Positions 10,024 through 20,096 of a stretch of 64,000 bases of DNA are shown piece after piece. A model generated the notes under the pieces. It did not search any database, had not been told where the DNA came from, and saw nothing but the letters and a program-made list of their open reading frames with translations. The stretch's first letter is position 1, and each line of letters begins with the position of its first letter. The position numbers and the translations under genes were made by a program. The stretch comes from Woeseia sp034521225 (GTDB taxonomy: Bacteria > Pseudomonadota > Gammaproteobacteria > Steroidobacterales > Woeseiaceae), in contig JAXHMR010000022.1 in NCBI GenBank assembly GCA_034521225.1, positions 1-64,000 of the forward strand, written 5' to 3'.

Positions 10024-10264
10024 CGTCATCGCGAGGCGCGGAGCCCGTACCGTCATCGCGAGGCGCGGAGCCCGTACCGTCATCGCGAGGCGCGGAGCCG
10101 TACCTCGTTAATCGCGACGGCGCGGAGCGCCGTGGCGATCTCGCACGGACATTGACCCTGCCAATCGGAACGAGATTGCCACGCCCTTCGGGCTCGCAAT
10201 GACCGAGGATTGCCACGCCCTCCGCACCTCGCGACGACGGCAAGGGCGCCTCGCGACGACGGCA
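10024..10264. repeat. Dispersed palindromic repeat, copy 1, with internal 27-bp tandem array
   Basis: Three tandem copies of a 27-base unit beginning CGTCATCGCGAGGCGCGGAG (10024-10050, 10051-10077, 10078-10103, the last one base short). They are followed by a stretch containing GTGGCGATCTCG and its rough complement CGAGATTGCCACGCCC. The same sequence vocabulary recurs at 27673-27765 and 43815-44036. It sits in the gap between the convergent rpoH and DUF3465 genes. Similar GTCATNGCGAG...GCAATCTC elements are scattered in many bacterial genomes, usually noncoding. Spacers between units are absent, so it is not a CRISPR. Confidence 0.75.
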
Positions 10265-10274
10265 GCGGCATACT

Positions 10275-10616
10275 TCACCGATAAGTCCGCTGCCGGTACA
10301 GAATGTAACCGCCATCCTCAACGCCCAGCGGGTCAGCGTGCGTCCAGTGCACCAGTCCGCCCAGGTCATTCCACTCGTACATGCCGCGAAAACGGATGCG
10401 GTCGCCAATGCCAAGCGGCACGCGCTCCGCGAGGTCCAGGTTGTGGGCAATCAGTAGTGTCTGGCCATTGCGCGCATCGAGAATGATGCGCTGGTGACGT
10501 GCACCTTCGCTGTCATCGGACAGCAAACGGAGAACAATACCGGCACCTTCGATCCAGGTGCCGGTATCGGCCTTTGTAAAAGCGCTGCTGGTTTTCGTTG
10601 TTATTGCTGCGCGCAT
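10275..10616 (-). CDS. DUF3465-family protein
   Basis: Small protein of unknown function. The family pattern is complete: an IEGAGIVLRLLSDD start of domain, then GARHQRIIL, GQTLLIAHNLDLAERVPLGI, GDRIRFRGMYEWN and LGGLVHWTHADP. The fold resembles a small beta-barrel. Homologues often carry a signal peptide; none is seen in this frame from the ATG at 10616, so the start may lie upstream beyond an indel. The OmpA gene lies 45 bases upstream on the same strand. Confidence 0.7.
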   Translation of the reverse strand: MRAAITTKTSSAFTKADTGTWIEGAGIVLRLLSDDSEGARHQRIILDARNGQTLLIAHNLDLAERVPLGIGDRIRFRGMYEWNDLGGLVHWTHADPLGVEDGGYILYRQRTYR

Positions 10617-10661
10617 TCCAAACTGGCTGGCGACGGCCCTCCGCCGCCAGCGCGAACCCCA

Positions 10662-11345
10662 TCAACCAGTGACGGGCACCATCGTGATTTCAACGCGTCG
10701 ATTCGCAGACCGGCCCGACGTCGTCGAGTTGTCCGCAACCGGCATGGACTCACCCATGCCGATCGTAATCATGCGTTGCGAATTGATGCCCTGGGTCTGC
10801 AGGTAGCGTGACACCGAATTTGCACGGCGCTCCGAGAGCGACTGGTTGTAGGCGTCGCTACCGGTGCTGTCGGTATGTCCGAGTCATGCTCAAACGACAG
10901 TCTCGTCGAACTCTTCCATCACTTTGGACACCGACGTCAATACGTCAAAGAACGCCGGATTAAGATCGGAGCTGTCGGAGGCGAACGTGACGTTGCCCGG
11001 CATGTTCAGCGTGATGTTGTCGCCAATCCGGGTGACGCTGACGCCGCTGCCTTGCAGCTCTGCGCGGAGTTCCGCTTCCTGCCGGTCCATGTAGTTGCCC
11101 ACGGCACCACCGGCAAGCGCGCCGACACCGGCGCCAATCAGCGCACGCTGGCGCCGCTCGACGGCGTCATCACCTGAAGCAAGTCCTGCCACGGCGCCGG
11201 CAACTGCACCGATGACGGCACCTTTCGTGGCGCTGCTGGTCTTGGATTCCTGTGTATACGGGTCGAGAGTTTCGCAGCCCGTCAGTATGACGCCGGCACA
11301 GAGGCCGAGCGCCGCAAATTTAAGTCCTTTCATGCTCATGTTCAT
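10662..11345 (-). CDS. OmpA-family lipoprotein with glycine-zipper domain (frameshifted)
   Basis: Outer-membrane lipoprotein expected to bind peptidoglycan. The start MNMSMKGLKF leads to a lipobox ending LTGC (Cys 24). A glycine-zipper segment follows (KGAVIGAVAGAVAGLASG, then ALIGAGVGALAGGAVGNYMD), and then the beginning of the OmpA domain (ITLNMPGNVTFASDSSDLN). A frameshift near 10885 interrupts it. The remainder reads GHTDSTGSDAYNQSLSERRA, then YLQTQGI and ANRRVEITMVP, ending at TGA 10662-10664. This is the YiaD-like architecture. The conserved Asp and Arg of the peptidoglycan site are present. Confidence 0.8.
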
Positions 11346-11522
11346 TCCTCAATTGTTGCCCATGCACGGCCGGGCCGGCCGTGAATGCACGCCCGGTACC
11401 CGCCAACCATGCATTGTACCGGTACTGAACCTGAACCACGACTGAAGCCCTTATAAACGCAGGCCCGGCCGGAACCGCTGACCCATGTAGAATGGCATTT
11501 CCTTGTACGATGCCGAGGACTT

Positions 11523-11990
11523 ATGTCCGATACCGATCCCTGGCTGGCAAGATACGGCGAGAAGCACAAAGACCTCCGCAATGCGCCGATTTACTGGTCC
11601 GCGGTACCCCTGCTGGTACTCGGTACCGTCGGGCTGCTGTGGTCGCTGCCGGTCCCGCAGGCACTGAAAAGCATTTCGCCTTTGCTGAACTGGGGCACGG
11701 TGTTCCTGATGGCGGCGACGGTCTATTACTTCATTATTTCAGTGCCGCTCGCGATCGGCATGCTGCCGTTCGTTTTTGGCATCCTGGCCATCGTCCACTT
11801 GCTCGAAGTCAATGGCGATGTGCTGCCGCTGGCCGCAGCCGGCCTCACCGTGGCCGCCGTCTGCGGCTTGTACGCGGGCCATTTTGCCGGCCGCGGCCTG
11901 CGCGGCGTCGGTCTCGATATACAGCTGATGATGATCGCACCGGTCTGGATGCTGTCGATTCTTTACCGGCGCCTCGGTATTCCCCACTGA
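11523..11990 (+). CDS. Mpo1-like (DUF962/YGL010w) membrane protein
   Basis: 155-residue membrane protein. It opens with WLARYGEKHKDLRNAPIYW, the family's N-terminal signature (W-L-x-x-Y-G-x-x-H), followed by four hydrophobic segments (about residues 26-45, 56-75, 76-96 and 103-120) and a C-terminal hydrophobic stretch. Mpo1 of yeast is a dioxygenase acting on 2-hydroxy fatty acids; the bacterial role is not established. Monocistronic between divergent and downstream genes. Confidence 0.6.
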   Translation: MSDTDPWLARYGEKHKDLRNAPIYWSAVPLLVLGTVGLLWSLPVPQALKSISPLLNWGTVFLMAATVYYFIISVPLAIGMLPFVFGILAIVHLLEVNGDVLPLAAAGLTVAAVCGLYAGHFAGRGLRGVGLDIQLMMIAPVWMLSILYRRLGIPH

Positions 11991-12113
11991 TCCAGGCTGG
12001 TGGCGCTGACCGGACGCGCCTGATCCGGTAGAATCGGCTCCCCCGCTGACCGGGGGCGGCGCATTTGCTGCCGTATCAGGTTCCCCTCACCGTCAAACAG
12101 CCCAGGAGTCACC

Positions 12114-13314
12114 GTGGCCAGTACCGCACCCGCCCGCAAAGCCGGCACCAGTAAGAAACAGCTCAATCCGCTCGATCTCTACGATGTGCGGTCCCTGCTG
12201 AGCGACGACGAACAGATGGTGCAGGACTCGGTTGCCCGCATGGTCGATGACAAGGTCCTGCCGGTCATACGCGATGCATTCGAGAAGCACTACTTCCCGA
12301 AGGACCTGATCTCGGAAGTTGCCGCACTGGGCCTGCTGGGTAGTTCTATCGACGGCTACGAGTGCGCCGGCCTGAACAGCGTCAGCTACGGCCTGATCTG
12401 CCAGGAGCTCGAACGCGGCGACAGCGGCTGCGGAGTTCGTTTCGGTCCAGAGCAGCCTCGTCATGTTCCCGATTCACGCGTACGGTTCCGAGGAACAGAA
12501 AGAGCGCTGGCTGCCGGCCATGGCGCGCGGTGAGGCGATTGGCTGTTTCGGCCTGACTGAGCCCCACGGCGGCTCGGACCCGTCCAACATGAAAACGCAT
12601 GCAAAACGCGACGGTGACGACTGGATCCTGAACGGGTCCAAGATGTGGATTACGAACGGCAACATCGCCGATGCGGCGGTTGTCTGGGCGGCCACCGACG
12701 ACGGCGTACGCGGCTTCATTGTCGAGAAGGACATGCCGGGCTTCACGGCACAGGAGATCGAGGACAAGTTCTCGCTGCGCGCGTCGGTCACATCCGCATT
12801 GTTTTTCGACAACGTGCGCGTGCCGGACAGCAACGTGCTGCCGGGCGTTACCGGGCTAAAAGGCCCGCTGAGCTGCCTGACGCAGGCACGCTACGGCATC
12901 ACCTGGGGCGTAATCGGGGCAGCACAGGCGTGCCTCTCCGAGGTACTGAACTACAGCCACGACCGCGTGCTGTTCGGCAAGCCACTATCGCACAACCAGG
13001 CCATCCAGCAGCGTCTGGCCGACATGGCACGCCGCATTACGACGGCGCAATTGCTGTCGCTGCAACTCGGACGCATCAAGGATCGTGGCGACCTCAGCCC
13101 GACACAGGTCTCGCTCGCCAAGTGGAACAATTGCCGCATGGCGATCGACATCGCGCGGGACGCGCGCGATATGCTGGGCGGCAGTGGCATCAGCGCCGAG
13201 TACGTGCCGATACGCCACATGCTGAATCTCGAAAGCGTCATTACCTACGAAGGTACCGAGACCGTGCACCAGCTGATCGTCGGCAAGGAACTGACCGGCA
13301 TAAACGCATTCTGA
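12114..13314 (+). CDS. Glutaryl-CoA dehydrogenase-like acyl-CoA dehydrogenase (one frameshift)
   Basis: FAD enzyme of the acyl-CoA dehydrogenase family, most like glutaryl-CoA dehydrogenase (glutaryl-CoA to crotonyl-CoA + CO2, lysine/tryptophan catabolism). The GTG at 12114 gives an N-terminal helical domain. A frameshift near 12425-12440 separates it from GCFGLTEPHGGSDPSNM, the FAD/substrate motif, then WILNGSKMWITNG. The C-terminal domain has ARYGITWGVIGAAQACL, DARDMLGGSGISAEY and VITYEGTETVHQLIVGKELT. The Glu in TYEGT is the usual catalytic base. The R-x-G-I-x-W-G and N-L-E-x-V-x-T-Y-E-G-T patterns favour GcdH. Substrate assignment is from pattern only. Confidence 0.75.
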
Positions 13315-13342
13315 CGCCGGCCGCAGGCCGGCCCGGGCGCCC

Positions 13343-14665
13343 GTGATGGCCGCTGACCTGCCGCAAAATCGCGATGTCTGGCGCATCGCGGCGCCGATGA
13401 TCCTTTCGAACGTCTCGGTGCCGCTGCTCGGCATGGTTGATACCGGCGTCACCGGGCACCTGAACGACCCCGCCTACCTCGGCGCCGTGGCGATCGGTGC
13501 AATGGTCTTTGGCTTCCTGTACACCGGCGTCAACTTCCTGCGCATGGGAACGACCGGCATTGCGGCGCAGGCGTTCGGGGCGGGCGACGACAACGGCGTG
13601 CGCACGTCGCTGGGCCAGGCGCTCATCGTCGCACTGTGCATCGCGCTCGTGCTGGTAGTGTTGCAGCAGCCCATTGCAACGCTCGCGCTGTACCTGCTCG
13701 GGCCCGGCGATGCCGTCGCACCGATCGCACACGAGTACATCGGCATTCGCATCTGGAGCGCACCGGCGACGCTGGCCAGTTATGCGCTGATCGGCTGGTT
13801 TATCGGGCTGCAGAATGCCCGCATCCCGTTGCTGATCGTTCTGGTCATGAACCTGACGAACATCGTGCTGGACCTGTTGTTCGTTGTCGTCTTCGACTGG
13901 AAAGTGGCCGGCGTGGCATGGGCCTCCGTTATCGCTGAATACACGGGTGTCGCTACAGGACTCGCGTTCGTCGTTCGCGAACTCGCCCGCCGGGGCGGAC
14001 ACTGGCAGCGGGCGCATTTGACGACCCTCGGCGAGTACCGCGCGTTCTTTGCCGTCAACGCGCATCTCTTCGTGCGCACGATTGCGCTGGTGTATGACGA
14101 TCGGTTCGTTACCGCACAGGGCGCGCGCCTGGGCGTGCTGGTGCTGGCCGCCAATGCCATCCTGATGAACCTGCAACACCTGCTGTCGTTTGCGCTGGAC
14201 GGCTTCGCGCACGCCGCCGAGGCGATGGTCGGCAAGGCCGTCGGGCAAAAGAGCCGCGCGGCGCTCGCGCATACCGTGCGGCTGACGTTGCGCTGGTCGC
14301 TGTACGTCGCGCTGGCCTTCAGTGCGTTCTATGCGCTTGCCGGCCCGTCATTGATCCGGCTGCTGACCGACCTGCCCGACGTTCGCGCAACGACTCTTAA
14401 GTACCTGCCGTGGATGATTCTTTCACCGCTGGTTTCTGTCTGGTCATTCCTGTACGACGGCGTGTTCGTCGGCGCAACCCGCGCCCGCGAGATGCGTGAC
14501 ATCATGCTGCTGTCAGCCCTGCTGGTGTTCCTGCCCGCGTGGTATCTGCTGCAGCCGCTCGGCAACCACGGCCTGTGGCTTGCGTTCATGCTGTTCATGG
14601 CCAGCCGCGGTATCGGCATGCACTATTATTATGTGCGGCGGGTTACGTCGGACGCTGTCGAATAG
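13343..14665 (+). CDS. MATE-family efflux transporter, DinF type
   Basis: Twelve-helix cation/drug antiporter of 440 residues, intact. The GTG at 13343 or the ATG at 13346 can start it. N-terminal IAAPMILSNVSVPLLGMVDT and GHLNDPAYLGAVAIG are typical of DinF. Later, LDGFAHAAEAMVGKAVGQ marks the repeat in the second half. It starts about 28 bases after the dehydrogenase. Its last 37 bases overlap the tail of a second MATE gene on the opposite strand. Confidence 0.85.
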   Translation: MMAADLPQNRDVWRIAAPMILSNVSVPLLGMVDTGVTGHLNDPAYLGAVAIGAMVFGFLYTGVNFLRMGTTGIAAQAFGAGDDNGVRTSLGQALIVALCIALVLVVLQQPIATLALYLLGPGDAVAPIAHEYIGIRIWSAPATLASYALIGWFIGLQNARIPLLIVLVMNLTNIVLDLLFVVVFDWKVAGVAWASVIAEYTGVATGLAFVVRELARRGGHWQRAHLTTLGEYRAFFAVNAHLFVRTIALVYDDRFVTAQGARLGVLVLAANAILMNLQHLLSFALDGFAHAAEAMVGKAVGQKSRAALAHTVRLTLRWSLYVALAFSAFYALAGPSLIRLLTDLPDVRATTLKYLPWMILSPLVSVWSFLYDGVFVGATRAREMRDIMLLSALLVFLPAWYLLQPLGNHGLWLAFMLFMASRGIGMHYYYVRRVTSDAVE

Positions 14666-16061
14666 GGTGCGACAACAGGATCACCGGGCGGAGTGACAAC
14701 GGTGCGGTACTCGTTCCTGTCGCACTGCGTCTGGATCGAGGCGCGCGCCCACGCGTAGGAGACAAAACCGGTAACGATATTCGCCACGGTATAAGCAGCG
14801 AAGATGCCCGCCACTTCGAAGAAGTAATTGCCGATCAAAGCCAGCGGCACATAAAGCAGCGCCATCCGGGACACGCTGACGACGACGGCAGGTAACGGCT
14901 TGCCCATGCCGTTGAACGATGCGTTCATCACCATGACCATGCCGTACGCGCCGTAGCTGACCGGTGCGATCAAAAGGAACAGCGTTGCGACACCCGTAAC
15001 GTCCGGATTGTCACTGAAGAGGCTCGGCAGCAACGTGCTCGATGCCGCCAGCAGCGCGGCGATCACGAGTCCGCTGCCGAGGCAAAAGAAGGTGCAAAGC
15101 TTAAGCGCCGCAAAAATCCGGTCCGCCTTGCCCGCCGACATGTTCTGCCCGACAAACGGACCGATGATCGCGGACATGGCATAGAAAATAACCAGCACGA
15201 CCGATTCAACCCGGCTCGCAACGCCGAACCCCGCGACAGCCTCCGGACCGTACTGCGCCAGCATCGCCGTAATGACGCCGGTCGCAATCGGGATGATGGC
15301 ATTGGTGCCGGCAGCCGGCAGGCCGACATGCAGGATGTCGCGCCACGACCGCAGCATCTCGGCGCGTTCCGGCCGGGCGAACGTCAGCATGTCGAGGCGC
15401 CGGCGCATGAAGTAGACGACGCCGATGAAAATCGACGCACGGGCGAGCAGCGCCGCCATCGCCGCGCCGTCGAGACCAAGCGCCGGGATCGGCCCGAGCC
15501 CGAAGATCAGAATCGGATCGAGCAGCACATTGAGCACGGCGGCGATGACCATCAGCTTGCTTGGCAGCCTTGTATCACCGGTCGCCCGCATGCTGCTCAT
15601 GCCCACCATGCCGACCACGACGAACGGCACGCCAACGTACAATATCTGCATGTAGCCGCCGATCAGCCCCAGCATGTCGGCCGGCGCCGCCTAACAGCGT
15701 GAACAGCGGGTCGATCGTCAGGATGCCGATAACGCAGACGATGCTGGTGACACCAAACGACAGCAGGAGGCTGTCGGTAGCGAGGCGGCGCGCGCGTCGA
15801 TGGTCGTCGGCGCCGATCGCGCGCGCGACTACAGAGGAAGTACCCGCGCCCAGGCCGATCGCCACGCTCGTGACTATCATCAGGACCGGAAAGGCGAAAC
15901 TTAAGGCAGCAAGCTCGCGGTCACCGACAAGGCCGATGAAATACGCATCGACAAAGCCCTGCGGCATCATCGTCGGGATGCCGTACATGACCGGCACGGT
16001 CATATCGAGCCAGGTGTTTGCCAACCGGCCCTTGCGTCAGCCGGGCTTGTGCTGGTTTCAT
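14629..16061 (-). CDS. MATE-family efflux transporter (frameshifted)
   Basis: Second MATE exporter, convergent with the DinF-type gene. The true start appears to be the ATG at 16061, which gives LTQGPVGKHLAR, the classic MATE N-terminus. A shift near 16005 leads to MTVPVMYGIPTMMPQGFVDA, and another near 15690 connects to the second portion (GVPFVVVGMVGMSSMRATGD, then GLPAAGTNAIIPIATGVITA and VAGFGVASRVESVVL). Joined length is about 475 residues. The TAA at 14629-14631 lies inside the 3' end of the opposing gene. Confidence 0.8.
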
Positions 16062-16264
16062 TGCGAGTCCGGAGATTTGAATACCGGGCGGAACGACAAG
16101 GCCCGGGAACCGGCGCCAACCCTCTCCGGGTAGCCTGGGGCGTTGCCGGTGACCGGAGCCTGAGCCCGGTAACTATGACCCAGCCGGCGCTAGCCTGCAA
16201 TCGTGGGTCCCGGCTGCGTTATCATCCACTTCTGTACCTCAAACTGCGCCGGGGTGACACCACC

Positions 16265-16805
16265 ATGAGCTGGAAACGACTGCATTCGCGACTAGTCTAC
16301 GAGAATCCGTGGATAACGGTCCGCGAGGATCTCGTCGTCAATCCGGGCGGCGGCGAGAATCACTATGGTCACGTCCATTTCAAGAACAAGGCCATCGCGA
16401 TACTGCCGCTCGACACGGACGGCAACACCTGGCTGGTCGGGCAGGACCGTTACACGCTAACTGATTATTCATGGGAGTTGCCGATCGATCGAGGATCCGC
16501 ACGATGACCGCCGCTCGATGCCGCGAAACGCGAACTGAAGGAAGAAACGGGTCTCGATGCGGCGCGGTGGATTGAGCTTCATGCGGCTGCATACGAGCAA
16601 CTCGATTACCGACGAGCTTGCCATCGTCTATATCGCCGAAGACCTGACCGAAGGCAAGCCGAATTTCGGCGAGACGGAGAATATCGAGATTCGCAAGCTG
16701 CCATTGACCGAGGCCGTCGCGATGGCACGCCGCGGTGATATTACCGATGCCATCAGCGTCGCCGCGTTGCTGCGCGCGCAGGAAGTCGTTCGCGAGCGCA
16801 CCTGA
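16265..16805 (+). CDS. Nudix hydrolase, ADP-ribose pyrophosphatase-like (one frameshift)
   Basis: Hydrolase of nucleoside diphosphates linked to another group. From the ATG at 16265 the protein reads KRLHSRLVYENPWITVREDL and KAIAILPLDTDGNTWLVGQ, similar to ADP-ribose pyrophosphatases. After a frameshift near 16490 the Nudix box core is visible as LDAAKRELKEETGLDA (RELKEETG carries the metal-binding glutamates). A second small shift near 16565 joins SNSITDELAIVYIAEDL to the end at 16805. Length about 180 residues. It is 4 bases from the response regulator and may be co-transcribed with it. Confidence 0.75.
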
Positions 16806-16809
16806 CACG

Positions 16810-17503
16810 ATGTCGAGAAGAATTGCCATCGTCGAGGACGAAGCTGCGATGCCGGCGAGAACTCGCGGCCAGCATTCGTCGCGAAGGGTACGCCGTTGAC
16901 CTGTATGCCGCCCGCGAGCCGGCCATGGAGGCCTTCCGGTCGCGCCTGCCGGATCTCGTCGTCATCGACATCAACCTGCAGGATGATGTCGAGGGAGGCT
17001 TCGAACTGTGCCGCGAGTTGCGCGGCATGGCGCACGAGCTGCCGATTATTTTCCTGACCGCGCGTGACAGCGAGTTCGACGCCGTGTCCGGCCTGCGGCT
17101 GGGTGCCGACGACTACCTGACGAAGGACATCAGCCTGCCGCACCTGATGGCACGCGTCGCCGCCCTGTTCCGGCGTCTCGATGCGATGAACCGGCCCCAG
17201 TCGGGCGAAACCCGCATCCGGCGCGGCGATCTCGAACTCGACGTCGACCGCATGACGGTGCGCTGGCAGGACCAGCCGGTGGGATTGACGCTGACCGAAT
17301 TCTGGATGCTGCATGCCCTGGTTCGCTATCCGGGCCATGTCAAAAACCGACAGCAGCTGATGGATGCAGCGCAAGCCGTGCTGGACGACAATACGATCAC
17401 GTCACACGTGAAGCGCATGCGGCGCAAGTTCCAGGCGATCGACGCAAGCTTTGACGCAATCGAAACCGTGTACGGCATGGGCTATCGATGGCTCGGTGAG
17501 TAG
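16810..17503 (+). CDS. pdsR: OmpR-type response regulator, PdsR-like (one frameshift)
   Basis: Receiver plus winged-helix DNA-binding regulator. The ATG at 16810 gives MSRRIAIVEDEAAM with the acidic pocket. A frameshift near 16850 leads to RELAASIRREGYAVDLY. LVVIDINLQDDVEGGFELCR holds the phospho-acceptor Asp, and LPIIFLTARDSEFDAVSGLR and LGADDYLTKDIS hold the conserved Thr and Lys. The winged helix (about residues 130-229) ends VKRMRRKFQAIDASFDAIET, then VYGMGYRW. Length (about 230 residues) and the adjacent long kinase match the regulator of the proteobacterial dedicated sortase system. No sortase gene is seen in the window, so the assignment rests on family resemblance. Confidence 0.65.
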
Positions 17504-17509
17504 CAACGC

Positions 17510-19549
17510 ATGAACCTGCGCCGCCAGTTGCTGCTCGTCAGCCTGCTGACGCTGGTGCTGCCGTGGGCCGGTTGCCAGTTCGTCCGCGAGACCGAGTCGG
17601 CACTGCGGCAAGGCCAGCAGCAGATGCTGTCTGGTACGGCACAGGCCATAGCCGATTCGCTGTCGCAGTTTCCCGGTGAGTTTCTTGCCACCGGCGGCAA
17701 TGTTGCTCCAGGTAACAGCCAGCTGTACGGCCATCCGCTCGGCAGCGAACCACTGCTCGATGGTTACGTTACGGACTGGTCCATTGATGACGAATCGATG
17801 CGCACGATGCGCGGCGTCGACGGCCCGATCCGTTACGCACTGGGCGTGCACCGGCAGCATGTGTGGTTGTACATCGACGTGCCGGACAATCAGGTCGTCT
17901 ACCGCACGGGTGAACCGCCCGAACGGCGCGCCTCCGATACCGTCACTCTCGTCAGTGTCGGCGAAGACGACTCACTAACACGATTCGTATTTTCCGCGGA
18001 GGCGCCGGGGACGATCGTCGCGAGGCGTGAAACCGATGCAATGGTGCGCGACGAACAACGTATCGCCGCGTTCTGGCAGGACCGCACGAACGGCTACCAG
18101 CTCGAAGCGCGAGTGCCGCGGCAGTTGCTGGGAAAAGCCCTCGGTGTTGTGGTGTCCAATACCGCTGATCCGCTGAGATCCGGAACTCGTAGCAGCAGTT
18201 TTGAGGGCGCGCGCCCCGGGCGCTTCGTCACGCCATCACCCGTACTTGCCAGCGTGCTGGCCGGTTATGTGCAGCCGGGGCTGCGCCTGATCGTGACCGA
18301 CAGGCAAGGCTGGCGGCTGGCAAAGGCCGGCAGCGTCGTCGGCGGCGGCCAGGGTGGCAGCCCTGGCGCCAGCGGCTGGCTGCGTATTGCCTATGGCGCA
18401 ATACTGGCGCCCTCAGAAACCGCCGCACTGGCCGAGCCGGATGCCTCCGGGCGGGAACAGCAGGGATACATTGTCAGTGCACTCGACGGCACGACGGCCG
18501 GCAGCTGGTTTCGCTCCGAGCAGACCGGACGGGGTGTCGTTGCCGTCGCACAGCCCGTGTGGTCGGGCAATGTTCAGACCGGCGCTGTCATACTGCAGCA
18601 GGGCACCGACGCGATCCTGAGCCTGACCAACCAGGCGCTTGCACGGCTGCTGGCCTTTACGTTAATCGCGACATTGCTGGTCGCGGCCATCCTGCTCGGT
18701 TACGCAAGCTGGATGTCGCACCGCATTCGCAGGCTCAGCAGTTCGGCGCAGCGGGCGCTGGACGAGGAACATGTGCAGACCGATTTGCCGGGCAGTCATG
18801 CACGGGATGAGATCGGAGACCTGTCGCGCAGTTTTTCGAGCGTGTTGCGCCAGCTCGGCAACTACAACGAATACCTGAGGTCTCTGGCGTCGCGCCTGTC
18901 CCATGAGCTGCGCACACCGCTGACGATTGTGCGGTCCTCGCTTGAAAACCTCGATCACGAACCGCTGTCGGAAGAGGGCATGCGCTATGCGGAGCGCGCG
19001 CGGGACGGCGTCAGGCGATTGCAGAAGATTCTCAACGCGATGAGTGAGGCGAGCCGTGTCGAGGAAATGATCGGTAACGCGGAGCCAGAGCGCTTTGATC
19101 TTGTTCGCGTGCTGGAGTCGACGGTGGCCGCGTACGCCGACGCATGGCCCGAGCGGCGTTTCACCTTCCAGACCGCTCTGCGGCAGGCACCCGTGCACGG
19201 CTCGCCGGAACTGGTTATCCAGATGCTGGACAAACTTGTCGACAACGCGGTCGATTTCAGCACGGCCGGTGACGAGATTTGCATAACGATAGACGAAAAC
19301 GACCAGCACTGTATTGTCACCGTCGACAATCCGGGACCGCCCCTGCCCGAGAAGATGCGTTCGCAGTTATTCGATTCGATGATCTCGGTGAGGCCGGGCG
19401 GGACCGACGAGCACCTCGGCCTGGGGCTGTTTATCGCGCGCCTGATCGCCGAAGGGCATGACGGATCGATACGCGCTGAGAATACCGACAACGGCGTCCG
19501 CTTTTCGGCATGCCTGCGTCGAGCCAATGACACACAACGAGCAGCGTGA
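17510..19549 (+). CDS. pdsS: Sensor histidine kinase, PdsS-like (dedicated sortase system type)
   Basis: 679-residue membrane kinase, intact, 6 bases after the regulator. It has an N-terminal membrane segment (residues about 6-22). A periplasmic region opens near residue 80 with PLLDGYVTDW, reminiscent of carbohydrate-binding CBM9/DOMON beta-sandwich folds, followed by a second extracytoplasmic part. A second membrane helix lies at about 379-400 (LLAFTLIATLLVAAILLGY), then HAMP-like sequence, the histidine box SHELRTPLTIVRSSLENL near residue 465, an N-box (LVDNAVDFS near 577) and a G-box (HLGLGLFIARLIAEGHDG near 633). The long unusual sensor is the main reason for the PdsS call. It probably detects an envelope or glycan signal. 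Confidence 0.65.
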   Translation: MNLRRQLLLVSLLTLVLPWAGCQFVRETESALRQGQQQMLSGTAQAIADSLSQFPGEFLATGGNVAPGNSQLYGHPLGSEPLLDGYVTDWSIDDESMRTMRGVDGPIRYALGVHRQHVWLYIDVPDNQVVYRTGEPPERRASDTVTLVSVGEDDSLTRFVFSAEAPGTIVARRETDAMVRDEQRIAAFWQDRTNGYQLEARVPRQLLGKALGVVVSNTADPLRSGTRSSSFEGARPGRFVTPSPVLASVLAGYVQPGLRLIVTDRQGWRLAKAGSVVGGGQGGSPGASGWLRIAYGAILAPSETAALAEPDASGREQQGYIVSALDGTTAGSWFRSEQTGRGVVAVAQPVWSGNVQTGAVILQQGTDAILSLTNQALARLLAFTLIATLLVAAILLGYASWMSHRIRRLSSSAQRALDEEHVQTDLPGSHARDEIGDLSRSFSSVLRQLGNYNEYLRSLASRLSHELRTPLTIVRSSLENLDHEPLSEEGMRYAERARDGVRRLQKILNAMSEASRVEEMIGNAEPERFDLVRVLESTVAAYADAWPERRFTFQTALRQAPVHGSPELVIQMLDKLVDNAVDFSTAGDEICITIDENDQHCIVTVDNPGPPLPEKMRSQLFDSMISVRPGGTDEHLGLGLFIARLIAEGHDGSIRAENTDNGVRFSACLRRANDTQRAA

Positions 19550-19628
19550 TTTCAGCGATCCGTTGCCAGGGTGCAGGATAAGACAGTAATCTGCAATAAC
19601 CGGCAGCCAAACAAAAGGAGTACCTGGC

Positions 19629-19922
19629 ATGGCAAACGAGGGTTACCACGAACCCGTGGATGAACTGAGCGACGAGACGCGCGACATGCATCGCGCCATC
19701 ACGTCACTAATGGAAGAACTGGAGGCGGTCGACTGGTACAACCAGCGCGTCGATGCGTGCAAGGACAAGGAACTCGCCGAAATCCTCGTACACAATCGCG
19801 ATGAGGAAAAGGAACACGCCGCGATGGTTCTTGAGTGGATACGGCGCCGCGATCCGGTCCTCGACAAGGAGTTGCGCGAGGCACTGTTTACTGAAAAGCC
19901 GATCGTGCATCATCACGAGTGA
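19629..19922 (+). CDS. Encapsulated-ferritin-like protein (EncFtn family)
   Basis: 97-residue helical ferroxidase of the EncFtn family, which oxidises Fe(II) and stores it inside encapsulin nanocompartments. The start follows an AGGAG 10 bases before the ATG. Residues about 27-39 (SLMEELEAVDWYN) and 54-67 (VHNRDEEKEHAAMV) match the two metal-binding helices. By comparison with the Rhodospirillum rubrum protein, Glu30, Glu60 and His63 are the ferroxidase ligands, all present. The C-terminus stops at IVHHHE without the usual extension bearing an encapsulin-targeting peptide. No encapsulin shell gene follows; a cytochrome b561 gene does. Confidence 0.85.
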   Translation: MANEGYHEPVDELSDETRDMHRAITSLMEELEAVDWYNQRVDACKDKELAEILVHNRDEEKEHAAMVLEWIRRRDPVLDKELREALFTEKPIVHHHE

Positions 19923-20096
19923 ACCCGCGCCGCGGCAATCGCGCAGCGCACCTCCGCCTGCCGGGATCGCGCGCCCGGGGCTGGTAAGCAGAGCATCATT
20001 CGCCTAGCGATCAATCCGGATAAGGGAAGTTCCGGATATCGCGGCCGGTCGAATGGGCGTATCAAGGCTCATTGGATTGTTTGACAAGGAGCGGTA

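Noticed and set aside
10024..10103. CRISPR array
   Set aside because: The 27-base units are adjacent with no spacers, and there are no cas genes.
10662..11345. PdsO (sortase-system OmpA protein) to go with PdsRS
   Set aside because: The lipoprotein with glycine zipper and plain OmpA domain is the common YiaD-like type, and it lies 5 kb from the pair on the other strand.
19923..20007. Encapsulin-targeting peptide in another frame after EncFtn
   Set aside because: The alternative frames after the stop do not contain the usual S-L-x-I-G-S-L-like motif.
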